Below, piece after piece: positions 44,696 to 53,401 of a stretch of DNA of 64,000 nucleotides (position 1 is the first letter of the stretch; every line of letters begins with the position of its first letter). The position numbers and the translations under genes are program-made. Under the pieces are notes generated by a model. The model saw nothing but the letters and a program-made list of their open reading frames with translations. It was not told where the DNA came from and made no database searches. Source of the stretch: Larkinella knui (lineage in GTDB: Bacteria > Bacteroidota > Bacteroidia > Cytophagales > Spirosomataceae); contig NZ_RQJP01000001.1 in NCBI RefSeq assembly GCF_003858645.1, forward strand, positions 1,054,001-1,118,000, in the 5' to 3' direction.

Positions 44696-45733
44696 ATGAA
44701 TAAGAAGAAAGTTTCTCTGAAGGACATTGCTGAAAAAGCGCAGGTTTCAACTGCGCTGGTATCCTACGTTTTAAATGGAAAGGAGAAAGAAAGCCGGGTC
44801 GGCCACGAGATTGCGGTTAAAATCAAAGCGATTGCCCGGGAGCTGAATTACGAGCCGAATTATCTGGCGAAAAGTCTGAGAAGTGGAAAAACCCAGACCA
44901 TTGGGTTGATCATTGCGGATATATCGAACCCGTTTTTTGCCAACATTGCCCGAATTGTTGAAGACGAGGCCAAAAAAAATGGGTATACGGTCATCATCGG
45001 AAGTTCGGACGAAAATGCGGAGAAGTCGCGGGATCTGATTGCGGTATTTTTGAACCGGCAGGTCGACGGGTTCATCATCGTTTCGTCGGAAGATTCGGAA
45101 GAACAGATCCGGTATTTGCTGGATAAAAATGTTCCCTTTGTTTTGTTGGACCGGCATTTTCCGGATTTAGCGACTGATTTCGTCTCCCTGAATAGTTTTA
45201 AAGCCGCGTTTGACGCCGGTTCACATTTAATTCAGAACGGGTATAAAAACATTGGATTGATTGCCTATAAATCGCAGCTTTTTCACATGCAGGAACGAAT
45301 TCGGGGCTACCGGCAATCGCTGGCCGAAAACCGGATTCCGTTTCAGTCGACCTGGCTGAAGGAGATTGGATTCGAGACCGTGGAAAAGGAAATCAGGGTT
45401 GGCATCGACGACATGCTGGCTGCCGATTTTCCGGTTGATGCCCTGATCTTTGCGACGTATCGGCTGGCCATTGCCGGCCTGAAATACATTAACTCGCTGG
45501 GTCTGAAAGTTCCCGATGACCTGGCAATCGTCAGTTTCGGTCAGGCCGAAGTGTTCGATCTGTACTATTGCCCGATTACGTACGTGCTGCAACCGATGGA
45601 AGAACTGGGCAAAACCGCCGTGGAAATTCTGATTCATAAACTGAAACAGCCGGATGCAGACAAAAAGCAGATCCTGATGGAAGCAAAACTGGTGGCGAGA
45701 GATTCGTCCCGATTAAAAGTAAAAGTAGCCTGA
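44696..45733 (+). CDS. LacI-family transcriptional regulator
   Basis: A 345-residue repressor. The N-terminal helix-turn-helix reads VSLKDIAEKAQVSTALVSYVLNG, followed by the hinge ELNYEPNYLAKSLRSGKT and the periplasmic-binding-like ligand domain (TIGLIIADISNPFFANIARIVE). Its gene is flanked by two copies of one operator, and it leads the galactonate locus, so it probably responds to a sugar acid from that pathway. Confidence 0.93.
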   Translation: MNKKKVSLKDIAEKAQVSTALVSYVLNGKEKESRVGHEIAVKIKAIARELNYEPNYLAKSLRSGKTQTIGLIIADISNPFFANIARIVEDEAKKNGYTVIIGSSDENAEKSRDLIAVFLNRQVDGFIIVSSEDSEEQIRYLLDKNVPFVLLDRHFPDLATDFVSLNSFKAAFDAGSHLIQNGYKNIGLIAYKSQLFHMQERIRGYRQSLAENRIPFQSTWLKEIGFETVEKEIRVGIDDMLAADFPVDALIFATYRLAIAGLKYINSLGLKVPDDLAIVSFGQAEVFDLYYCPITYVLQPMEELGKTAVEILIHKLKQPDADKKQILMEAKLVARDSSRLKVKVA

Positions 45734-45754
45734 AAAGTATTTATTTGACTGATT

Positions 45755-45770
45755 GCTTAATCGTTTAAAC
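45755..45770. promoter_or_regulatory. LacI operator copy 2
   Basis: GCTTAATCGTTTAAAC shares 14 of 16 bases with the operator upstream of the regulator gene, including the whole TTAATCGTTTAAAC core. It lies 25 nt before the ATG of the enolase-superfamily gene and is the likely control point of the downstream genes. Confidence 0.75.
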
Positions 45771-45795
45771 AACCGACACTAGACCCCCTTTTTCT

Positions 45796-47037
45796 ATGCA
45801 ACGAAGAAATTTTCTAAAATCGGCCGTACTTGGTTCCGGTGCCATTTTGTCCGGTTTTCCACTGCTGAGTGAAGCCGCAGTGCCCAAATTGAAGATTACC
45901 AAAATCCGGTATTATGCGGCTCCCAATTACAACAAACCGCTGTTTAATCAGGCCCGCGGCATCGTCGAAATCGAAACCGATGGCGGTATTGTCGGTATTG
46001 GTGAAGGTGGTTCCAAGGATATGATCGAACAGTGTGCCCAGATGATGATTGGCGAAAATCCGTTCCGCATCGAACACATCTGGCAAAATCTCTACCGCGG
46101 CATGTTCTATCCGCCCGGTCGGGAAAAACTGCACGCCCAGGGCGCGCTGGACATGGCGCTGTGGGACCTGAAGGGCAAGGCGCTTGGCGTACCGGTGTAT
46201 GAATTGCTGGGCGGTGCCACCCGCGATTACGTCGAATGTTACGCCACCGGTTTCCGCGCTTCCAAAGCCACCACCGAAGAAGGTCGCGCGCAAGATTGCA
46301 TCAAAGCGGGTTTGCGGGCCTACCGGATCGGGCCAACGGGCGGAAACGGCGCCGAACCGTTCGACTTCTACGATAATGCAAAGAAAACCATCGACTTCTG
46401 CAAACGGATCGATGCCGCCGTGGGGGGTGGGGGCAACTGGGCGGTCGATTTACACACCCGGTTCGATACGACCGAAGGCATCAAAATCTGCAAGGCACTC
46501 GAATCGCTGGAACCGTATTTTGTGGAGGACATCGTCCGGTCGGAAAACCCCGATGTCTACAAAACCGTCCGGGCCATGACCACGGTTCCCATCGCCGTCG
46601 GTGAGCAGTTTGGTGACCGCTGGGACAGCAATACGTTCATCGAGCAGCATCTGATCGACTACACCCGGTTTACGGTTCCGAATACCGGCGGCATTTCTGA
46701 ATTCAAGAAACTGGCCTCCATGTGCGAAACCCATTACGTGGGCATGATCCCGCACTTCACCGGCCCGCTAGCGACGGCAACGCTCGTGCACGTCCTCGGG
46801 TCGAGCAGCCCGACGCGCTGCCTGATGGAATTGGGTGGGGGCGAACCCGAACGACCGCCCTACTTCAACGAGGATTTCGTGAACTTCAAAAACGGCAAAT
46901 TGTACCTCAATCCCGAACCGGGGCTAGGTGTCAAATTCGACCCGAAAAAAGCCACCTTTCTTCTGGAAGTTACCGCGAATACGAAATTCCCGCACCCGAT
47001 CCTGAAAGCCCCGGATGGTTCCATCCACAACTGGTAA
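45796..47037 (+). CDS. Exported enolase-superfamily dehydratase (MR/MLE subgroup)
   Basis: A 413-residue sugar-acid dehydratase-like enzyme with a twin-arginine signal (MQRRNFLKSAVLGSGAILSG). Barrel residues: VDLHTRFD (metal Asp and the catalytic His), YFVEDIV (Glu), AVGEQFGD (Glu), and IPHFTGP (second His). It has the same His pair as D-galactonate dehydratase, so acid-sugar dehydration is expected. It differs from the second enzyme (52056) enough that its substrate may be a different acid sugar. Under the operator at 45755. Confidence 0.85.
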   Translation: MQRRNFLKSAVLGSGAILSGFPLLSEAAVPKLKITKIRYYAAPNYNKPLFNQARGIVEIETDGGIVGIGEGGSKDMIEQCAQMMIGENPFRIEHIWQNLYRGMFYPPGREKLHAQGALDMALWDLKGKALGVPVYELLGGATRDYVECYATGFRASKATTEEGRAQDCIKAGLRAYRIGPTGGNGAEPFDFYDNAKKTIDFCKRIDAAVGGGGNWAVDLHTRFDTTEGIKICKALESLEPYFVEDIVRSENPDVYKTVRAMTTVPIAVGEQFGDRWDSNTFIEQHLIDYTRFTVPNTGGISEFKKLASMCETHYVGMIPHFTGPLATATLVHVLGSSSPTRCLMELGGGEPERPPYFNEDFVNFKNGKLYLNPEPGLGVKFDPKKATFLLEVTANTKFPHPILKAPDGSIHNW

Positions 47038-47058
47038 AACGAAGAATTAAGAGTTAAA

Positions 47059-47121
47059 AGTTAAGAGTTAAGAATGAAGAGCAGCTTGCGTCAGCCAACT
47101 CTTCATTCTTCACTCTCAATT
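47059..47121. repeat. Inverted repeat ahead of susC
   Basis: The arms 47059-47081 and 47099-47121 pair over 23 positions with 3 mismatches; the inner 12 bp (AAGAATGAAGAG / CTCTTCATTCTT) are perfect. It lies in the leader of the SusC gene, 45 nt before its ATG; no T run. Confidence 0.8.
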
Positions 47122-47166
47122 CATACCTCTCCCTCCATTTCCTTCATCCTTATCCCATTCCTGAAC

Positions 47167-50100
47167 ATGAAAAAACCTGTAAAACTCCTGATTCTACTGC
47201 TGTTTCTGAGCCAGAGCTACGGCTTTGCCCAGAACAACCGGGTGACCGGAAAGGTCACCGGTTCCGACAATAAGGTACTGCCCGGCGTCAACGTGCTGGT
47301 GAGCGGTACGACGGTGGGCACGGTCGCGGATGCCGACGGTAATTACGCGATCAATGCGCCTTCCAATGCGTCACTGGTCTTTTCGTACATCAGCTACGTG
47401 AGTCAGACGGTTCCGGTGAACGGTCGTTCGGTGATCAATGTGCAACTGGCGGAAGATACCAAGAATCTGAACGAGGTGGTGGTGACGGCGCTGGGGATTA
47501 AACGCGAAGCCAAGACACTGGGATATGCCACGGCAACGGTGAATGCGGACCAGATTTCGACCAACCGCAGTCCGAATCTGATGACGGGTTTACAGGGAAA
47601 AATGGCGGGGGTCAATATTTCAACGATGTCGACCGGGCCAGGTGGCAGCTCCAAAATCCGGATTCGCGGCCAGTCGTCGTTTAGCGGCCAGAATAATCCG
47701 CTGATTGTCATCAACGGCGTTCCGGTCGATAATTCCAATTACGCCATCGGCGGCAACTTCGGTGCCCGGTCGGCCAACAATTCGGATGGGGGAGACGGCC
47801 TTTCGAGCATCAATCCCGACGACATCGAGACGATGACGGTGTTGAAAGGCGCGACGGCGGCTGCGCTCTACGGATCGCGCGCCAAAGACGGCGTGGTGAT
47901 GATTACCACCAAAAACCGGGGCGCGGGCAAAGGTTTCGGCGTGGAATACAACACCAATTTTACGACCGATACACCGCTGGATTTTACGGATTTTCAGTAC
48001 GAATACGGCCAGGGCGAAGGCGGTATCCGGCCCACCACGCCGAATCCGACATCGGGTGTGTGGAGTTTCGGTGAGAAATTTCAGCCGGGTATGACGCAGG
48101 TTTTGTTCGGGGGCGAAACCTATCCGTATGAGCCGGTGCGCAACCGTGTTCGGCAGTTTTATAACATCGGGACCAATTTTACGAATACCCTGACGGTGGC
48201 CAACAACGGTGAGAATGGCGGATTCAGCTTGTCGTTTTCGAATACCGACAACAAAGCCATCACGCCAAATTCGGATTTTAACCGGAAAACGATCAACATC
48301 GGGTTTACGCAGAACATCAGCAAAAACCTGGTGGCTTCGGGGAATGTCAATTATTCCAACGAGTATAACCGCAACCCGACCCAGCTCAACGCCCAGGATT
48401 TTGCGACGCCGACGGTGGTGATGACCCTCGCGAATTCCATGCCGTTTGAAGCTCTGAAAAAGAACCAGGTGCTGCCCAATGGCGATGAGTTCGTGTTTTC
48501 CCGGTTTTTAGTGCGCAACAATCCGTATTATTCCGTCAATTATCACTTCGAAAATATCAAACGCGACCGGCTTTTCGGGAATGTTGCGCTGAAATACCAG
48601 TTCACCAAATGGCTGTATTTGCAGGGGCGGCTGGCGCAGGATCTGTATACCCGCGATCAGGATTACAACATTCCGAACGGCTATGCCCCGATTGCCAAAG
48701 CTCCGGCGGGTTACGTCAATGGCTCGTATACGCAGGACGTTCGCAAGTTTGTGGAACGGAATTATGACTTCATTCTGGGTGGTAACCACACCTTCGGAAA
48801 CATCGGTGTCGACGTCACCCTCGGTGGCAACCAGCGGTATGTGCGCATGGATTACAACAGCGTAACCGTGCAGGATTTTGTGCAACCCGGCTTGTATACG
48901 GTAATGAACGGGCGGGTCAAAAACCCGTTGTACAGTTTGTCGGAACGAAAAATCAATTCGTTGTACGCGGCCGCGACGATCTCTTACAAGGAATTTCTGT
49001 ACCTGAATGCGACTGCCAGGAATGACTGGTTTTCAACACTTTCGCCCGAAAACCGCAGCATTTTATATCCGTCCGTAACCGGAAGTTTCGTGTTCTCCCA
49101 AGCTTTTTCCGACCTGCCAGCCTGGCTGACGTTTGGGAAAATCCGGGCGGCTTATGCGCAGGTGGGAGACGACAACGTGAGCCCGTATTCCAACGCGCTG
49201 TTTTATGCCGTCAACAACAACAACTTCGCAACGCCTTCGGGTCAGCTGGTTCCGGTGGGCGGGATCAGCGCCACGTCGGTGCCCAACCGCAACCTGCGAC
49301 CGCTGCGGGTGTCGGAGGCCGAAGCGGGTGTGGAGCTGAAATTTCTCAATAACCGGCTCGGCCTCGATTTTACGTATTACCGCAAAATCACGCAGGATCA
49401 GATTCTGGCGACGCAGGTTTCGGATGCTTCGTCGTATACCAACAAGCTGATCAACGTCGGCAAAAGTATGAACAAAGGCATTGAGGTATTGCTGACCGGT
49501 TCGCCGGTCAATACCGCGGCTTTCCGCTGGGATGTCAGCGCGAATTTTGCCTACAACACTTCCGAAGTGCTGACCCTGGGCTTATCGGCCGGCGACACCA
49601 TGATTACCGTTGGCGGTTCGGGCGGCAGTACCCTCCGTCAGGTGGTGGGCAAACCGATCGGACAATTGTTCACCTTCAACTATTTGCGGGATGCCCAGGG
49701 GCGTCAGGTTTTTGACAAAGGCAGCGGACGGCCCTTGCGCAACAACACGCCGGTGAACGTCGGCAATGCGCTGCCGAAATATTTTGGCGGTATTACCAAC
49801 ACCTTCAATTACAAGGGCATAACGCTTACGGCTCTCGTCGATTTCAAGCTGGGTTTCAAAATGATTGGCGGTCAGAACATGAATTATTTGCGTCATGGCC
49901 TGCACAAAAAGACGCTGGATGGCCGGGCGGAAGGCTACGTCATCGGCAAGGGCGTCAATCCGGATGGCGAAGTGAACACGACGCGCTCCGCCGTTCAGCC
50001 GTTCTATGAAACGCCGAATGTGCTCGGGATTTACGAGGACTTCATTTACAATGCCGGTTTCTGGAAACTGCGTCAGCTCACCCTGGGCTACGATTTTACG

Positions 50101-50301
50101 AAGCTGTTGCCGCAGAAATTTTTCATCAAGGGCCTTCGGTTGAGTGCCGTGGCCAACAACGTGGCGGTATTGAAAAAATGGACGGAAAACATGGACCCCG
50201 AAATGGTGAACAACGCGTCGGATAACGCCACCGGGCTGGATTTCTGGCCGAGTTTGCCGCCCACCCGAAGCATGGGTTTCAACCTGAACATCAAGTTTTA
50301 A
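47167..50301 (+). CDS. SusC/RagA-type TonB-dependent receptor
   Basis: Outer-membrane TonB-dependent transporter of 1044 residues. The ATG at 47167 gives the signal MKKPVKLLILLLFLSQSYGFA; the frame open upstream to 47074 is a poor leader. An N-terminal carboxypeptidase-D-like domain (NRVTGKVTGSDNKVLPGVNVLVSG) precedes the plug (EVVVTALGIKREAKTLGYATATV, RGQSSFSGQNNPLIVINGVPV) and the 22-strand barrel, ending in GFNLNIKF. It forms a pair with the next SusD gene and should import an oligosaccharide or glycan fragment. Confidence 0.96.
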   Translation: MKKPVKLLILLLFLSQSYGFAQNNRVTGKVTGSDNKVLPGVNVLVSGTTVGTVADADGNYAINAPSNASLVFSYISYVSQTVPVNGRSVINVQLAEDTKNLNEVVVTALGIKREAKTLGYATATVNADQISTNRSPNLMTGLQGKMAGVNISTMSTGPGGSSKIRIRGQSSFSGQNNPLIVINGVPVDNSNYAIGGNFGARSANNSDGGDGLSSINPDDIETMTVLKGATAAALYGSRAKDGVVMITTKNRGAGKGFGVEYNTNFTTDTPLDFTDFQYEYGQGEGGIRPTTPNPTSGVWSFGEKFQPGMTQVLFGGETYPYEPVRNRVRQFYNIGTNFTNTLTVANNGENGGFSLSFSNTDNKAITPNSDFNRKTINIGFTQNISKNLVASGNVNYSNEYNRNPTQLNAQDFATPTVVMTLANSMPFEALKKNQVLPNGDEFVFSRFLVRNNPYYSVNYHFENIKRDRLFGNVALKYQFTKWLYLQGRLAQDLYTRDQDYNIPNGYAPIAKAPAGYVNGSYTQDVRKFVERNYDFILGGNHTFGNIGVDVTLGGNQRYVRMDYNSVTVQDFVQPGLYTVMNGRVKNPLYSLSERKINSLYAAATISYKEFLYLNATARNDWFSTLSPENRSILYPSVTGSFVFSQAFSDLPAWLTFGKIRAAYAQVGDDNVSPYSNALFYAVNNNNFATPSGQLVPVGGISATSVPNRNLRPLRVSEAEAGVELKFLNNRLGLDFTYYRKITQDQILATQVSDASSYTNKLINVGKSMNKGIEVLLTGSPVNTAAFRWDVSANFAYNTSEVLTLGLSAGDTMITVGGSGGSTLRQVVGKPIGQLFTFNYLRDAQGRQVFDKGSGRPLRNNTPVNVGNALPKYFGGITNTFNYKGITLTALVDFKLGFKMIGGQNMNYLRHGLHKKTLDGRAEGYVIGKGVNPDGEVNTTRSAVQPFYETPNVLGIYEDFIYNAGFWKLRQLTLGYDFTKLLPQKFFIKGLRLSAVANNVAVLKKWTENMDPEMVNNASDNATGLDFWPSLPPTRSMGFNLNIKF

Positions 50302-50379
50302 GCTTGTTTTCATGGCTCCGGTTCGATCAGTTGCCACACTGGCAGCCCATTCAATCACTCAACCACTCATTTTTTAACG

Positions 50380-51927
50380 ATGAAAACGAAACTGATATAC
50401 CTTCTTGGTTTGCTCACGACCCTCGGTTTGCTCTCGGGTTGTGACGATAAGTTTGACGAAATCAACACCAACAAAGTGGACCCAACCACGCTGGCACCGT
50501 CATTTGTGATGAACAAGGCCATCATCGATGCGACCTATCTGGACGGTTTTGGAACCCTCGAAATGCTATGCTACGAGTTCGGTATTGTGCAGCAGATCAT
50601 TACGCCCTACGGCAGTTCGCTGGCCGGGGCCAATTACAACCAGAACAACGTGAGCAACACGCCCCTGGTGTGGCAGAATTTTTACCGCAATGTGCTGAAG
50701 CAAATCGTGGATGTGGTGGAGCGAACCAAAGACGATGCCAATCGGACGAATTTATACCATTCCGCCCGGATCTGGAAGGCGTATTCGTTCATGATTCTGA
50801 CCGATACCTACGGCGATATTCCCTACACGGAAGCCGCCAAAGGCTACATCAGCGAGATCACATCGCCGAAATACGACGCCCAGGAGGTGATTTACAAGGA
50901 TTTGCTCAAGGAACTGGACGAAGCTTCGGCGGGTTTGGACGCCACCAGGGCCGTTGAATCGACGGATATTCTGTACGGTGGTAATGTGGCCAAATGGAAG
51001 AAGCTGGGGTATTCGCTGATGCTGCGGGCGGCCATGCGACTGACCAAAGTGGACCCGACAACGGCCAAAACATACGTGACAAAAGCCGTTGCCGGTGGGG
51101 TGATGCAGTCCAACGACGATAACTCGGTGATGCGGCATTCGGCTTTGTATAACAACTGGATTGGCAACCATTTGCAGGCCCGCGAGAAAACCAATTTTTA
51201 CCTGGCTGCGCCCTTCGTCAATTACCTGAAAACCAACAACGATCCGCGGCTGGGCTCGATTGCGGTGCGGTATGTGGGCGCAAAAGGCGGTCCGGAACAG
51301 GTTGCTTCCCGGGCTTCGACGGATCCCAAAGTTCAGGTCGGAATGCCGATGGGTTACGATAATGTGACGGTTTCGACCCCGGCGGTTCTCGCCCAATATG
51401 GCGTTGCCAGTCTGTGGGATTTTACGCAGGTCAACCTCAACACGGTATTGAAACTGGACGCGCCGGAGTTTCACGTCACCTATTCCCAGACGCAATTGCT
51501 GCTGGCCGAAGCGGCAGTGCGCGGCTGGGTGACGGGCAATGCGGCCGATTATTTTGCCAAAGGAATTCGGGCGAATATGGAGCAAATGGCCGCTTACGAC
51601 GTCAGTGCGGCCATTAAGGAAGACGCCATTCAGGCCTACCTCGCGGCTCACCCGCTGGACATGACGAAGGCGTTGGATCAAATCAATACCCAATACTGGG
51701 TAGCGTCGTTCCTGAATGGCCCCGAATTGTTCGCCAATTTCCGCCGGAGCGGCTTTCCGACTTTAGCCAAAAACCCGTATCCGGCTTCTGAAATTACCGA
51801 GGATTTCATTCGCCGGATGCCGTATCCGGACAGCGAAACCATCGTCAATCTGCAAAATGTGAATGCCGCCATCGCCCGGCAGGGGCCAAACACCTTGAGC
51901 ACGCGGGTTTGGTGGGATAAAAAATGA
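50380..51927 (+). CDS. SusD/RagB-like lipoprotein
   Basis: A 515-residue surface lipoprotein of the SusD-like_2 type. The signal ends in LLSGC (lipobox) followed by DDKFDEINTNKVDPT. TPR-like helices with YHSARIWKAYSFMILTDTYGDIPYTEA and later VTYSQTQLLLAEAAVRGW are diagnostic. It captures the glycan over the SusC channel. Confidence 0.95.
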   Translation: MKTKLIYLLGLLTTLGLLSGCDDKFDEINTNKVDPTTLAPSFVMNKAIIDATYLDGFGTLEMLCYEFGIVQQIITPYGSSLAGANYNQNNVSNTPLVWQNFYRNVLKQIVDVVERTKDDANRTNLYHSARIWKAYSFMILTDTYGDIPYTEAAKGYISEITSPKYDAQEVIYKDLLKELDEASAGLDATRAVESTDILYGGNVAKWKKLGYSLMLRAAMRLTKVDPTTAKTYVTKAVAGGVMQSNDDNSVMRHSALYNNWIGNHLQAREKTNFYLAAPFVNYLKTNNDPRLGSIAVRYVGAKGGPEQVASRASTDPKVQVGMPMGYDNVTVSTPAVLAQYGVASLWDFTQVNLNTVLKLDAPEFHVTYSQTQLLLAEAAVRGWVTGNAADYFAKGIRANMEQMAAYDVSAAIKEDAIQAYLAAHPLDMTKALDQINTQYWVASFLNGPELFANFRRSGFPTLAKNPYPASEITEDFIRRMPYPDSETIVNLQNVNAAIARQGPNTLSTRVWWDKK

Positions 51928-51931
51928 GTTA

Positions 51932-52029
51932 TTACACAGGGTTAATCAGAGAACATCAGAGTTTATCAGAGCAAAAAAGAGAAATTATTCTCTGATAGAC
52001 TCTGATGTTCCCTGATTAACTCTGTGTAA
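51932..52029. repeat. 40-bp nearly perfect inverted repeat before dgoD
   Basis: The arms 51932-51971 and 51990-52029 are reverse complements over 40 positions with 3 differences; two are G-U pairs and one is A-C in RNA. The loop is 18 nt. Each arm has repeating ATCAGAG-like words. It fills most of the gap between the SusD stop codon and dgoD. Confidence 0.95.
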
Positions 52030-52055
52030 CAGTACATACTTAACTGTATAAAAAC

Positions 52056-53291
52056 ATGAAAAAATCGAGTATTTCCCGGCGCACGGCGATCCAGTCGGTT
52101 TTGGGCGTTGCCGGTACGGCCATGGCCGCTCTACCCCAGACTTCGTATGCCTCCAACCCCGGCCCATTTCGGGATTACGGCAAAGTGAAAATCACCAAAC
52201 TGGAAACGTTTCTGGTCAAGCCCCGCTGGATTTTCCTGAAAATTCACACCGATGTGGGCGTGGTTGGTTTGGGCGAACCGCTGCTGGAGGGCCGGGCGCT
52301 GACCATTCAAACCGCCATCAAGGAAGTGGAACCGTATCTGATTGGCAAAGATCCGCGACATATTATTCACCACTGGCAGGCGATTTACCGGCACGCGTTT
52401 TACCGGGGTGGCCCCATTTTAACCAGTGCCCTGAGTGGCATCGATCACGCATTGTGGGACATTAAAGGCAAACTGTTGAATGTGCCGGTGTATGAATTAT
52501 TCGGGGGGCCAACCCGCGACCGCGTCCGGATTTATGGCCGGGCCAGTACTCCCGAGGACATGAAGAAACGGAAGGCGGAAGGGTATACGGTGATCAAAAC
52601 CAGCGTTGCTAAAAAGAATCCGGCTAATATTGTGGAGAACCCGCAGTTTGTGAAGTACGCAATTGATAATTTTGCTTCACTTCGGGAAGCCGGAGGGCCG
52701 GAAATGGACATCGCCATCGATTTTCACGGAGCCATTTCTCCGCAGCTGGCCAAGGTCCTGATCAAAGGGCTGGAACCCTACCAACCCATGTTTGTCGAGG
52801 AGCCCTGTCAGGCGCAAAACGTCGATACGATGGTGGACATTGCGCGGGGAACTCATTTGCCAATTGCCACCGGCGAGCGGATTTTTACGAAATGGGGCTT
52901 CCGTGAAATTCTTGAAAAAGGGGCCGCCAGCATCATTCAGCCGGATCTTTGTCACGCGGGCGGCATTACGGAGGGGCGCATCATCGCCGGAATGGCCGAA
53001 GCGTATTACGTGCCGATTGCTCCGCATAACCCGATGGGACCCATTTCGCTGGCCGTTGGGTTGCATCTGGCGGCCAGTGTGCCCAATTTTCTGGTGCAGG
53101 AGCAGGTCTCACTGGGCGAAGGGTACTTAAAAAAACCGTTTAAACTGGAAAAAGATGGTACGGTTTTGATTCCTTCGGGGCCGGGCCTGGGTGTTGAACT
53201 GGATGAAGCGCAACTTAAAGATAAAATTGGTCACGATTGGAAAAATCCGGAGACGTACAATGCCCTGGATGGCTCAGTTGTTGATTGGTAA
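52056..53291 (+). CDS. dgoD: D-galactonate dehydratase with export signal
   Basis: Converts D-galactonate to 2-dehydro-3-deoxy-D-galactonate. Against my memory of E. coli DgoD the match is extensive: KITKLETFLVKPRWIFLKI, FYRGGPILTSALSGIDHALWDIKGK, IDFHGA (metal Asp with catalytic His), MFVEEPC, IATGERIF, ILQPDL-like IIQPDLCHAGGITE and APHNPMGPISLA (second His). The 411 residues carry about 35 extra N-terminal residues with twin Arg (SISRRTAIQSVLGVAGTAMA), predicting Tat export. In E. coli this enzyme is cytoplasmic, so a periplasmic placement would be unusual. Confidence 0.9.
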   Translation: MKKSSISRRTAIQSVLGVAGTAMAALPQTSYASNPGPFRDYGKVKITKLETFLVKPRWIFLKIHTDVGVVGLGEPLLEGRALTIQTAIKEVEPYLIGKDPRHIIHHWQAIYRHAFYRGGPILTSALSGIDHALWDIKGKLLNVPVYELFGGPTRDRVRIYGRASTPEDMKKRKAEGYTVIKTSVAKKNPANIVENPQFVKYAIDNFASLREAGGPEMDIAIDFHGAISPQLAKVLIKGLEPYQPMFVEEPCQAQNVDTMVDIARGTHLPIATGERIFTKWGFREILEKGAASIIQPDLCHAGGITEGRIIAGMAEAYYVPIAPHNPMGPISLAVGLHLAASVPNFLVQEQVSLGEGYLKKPFKLEKDGTVLIPSGPGLGVELDEAQLKDKIGHDWKNPETYNALDGSVVDW

Positions 53292-53401
53292 TCTTTAGTT
53301 TATGGTTTGTCGATGGCTGACGAAGTACGGTCACTCGTGCGTCAACTACCGTAAACTGAAGACTGTAAACTATAAACCATCTTCTTAACTCAAACTAATT
53401 G

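Noticed and set aside
53290-53390. Possible seventh long inverted repeat before dgoK
   Set aside because: Words such as GTTTATGG and AAACTATAAACCAT recur on both strands, but no single stem over 7 bp can be drawn; mentioned only as a weak candidate.
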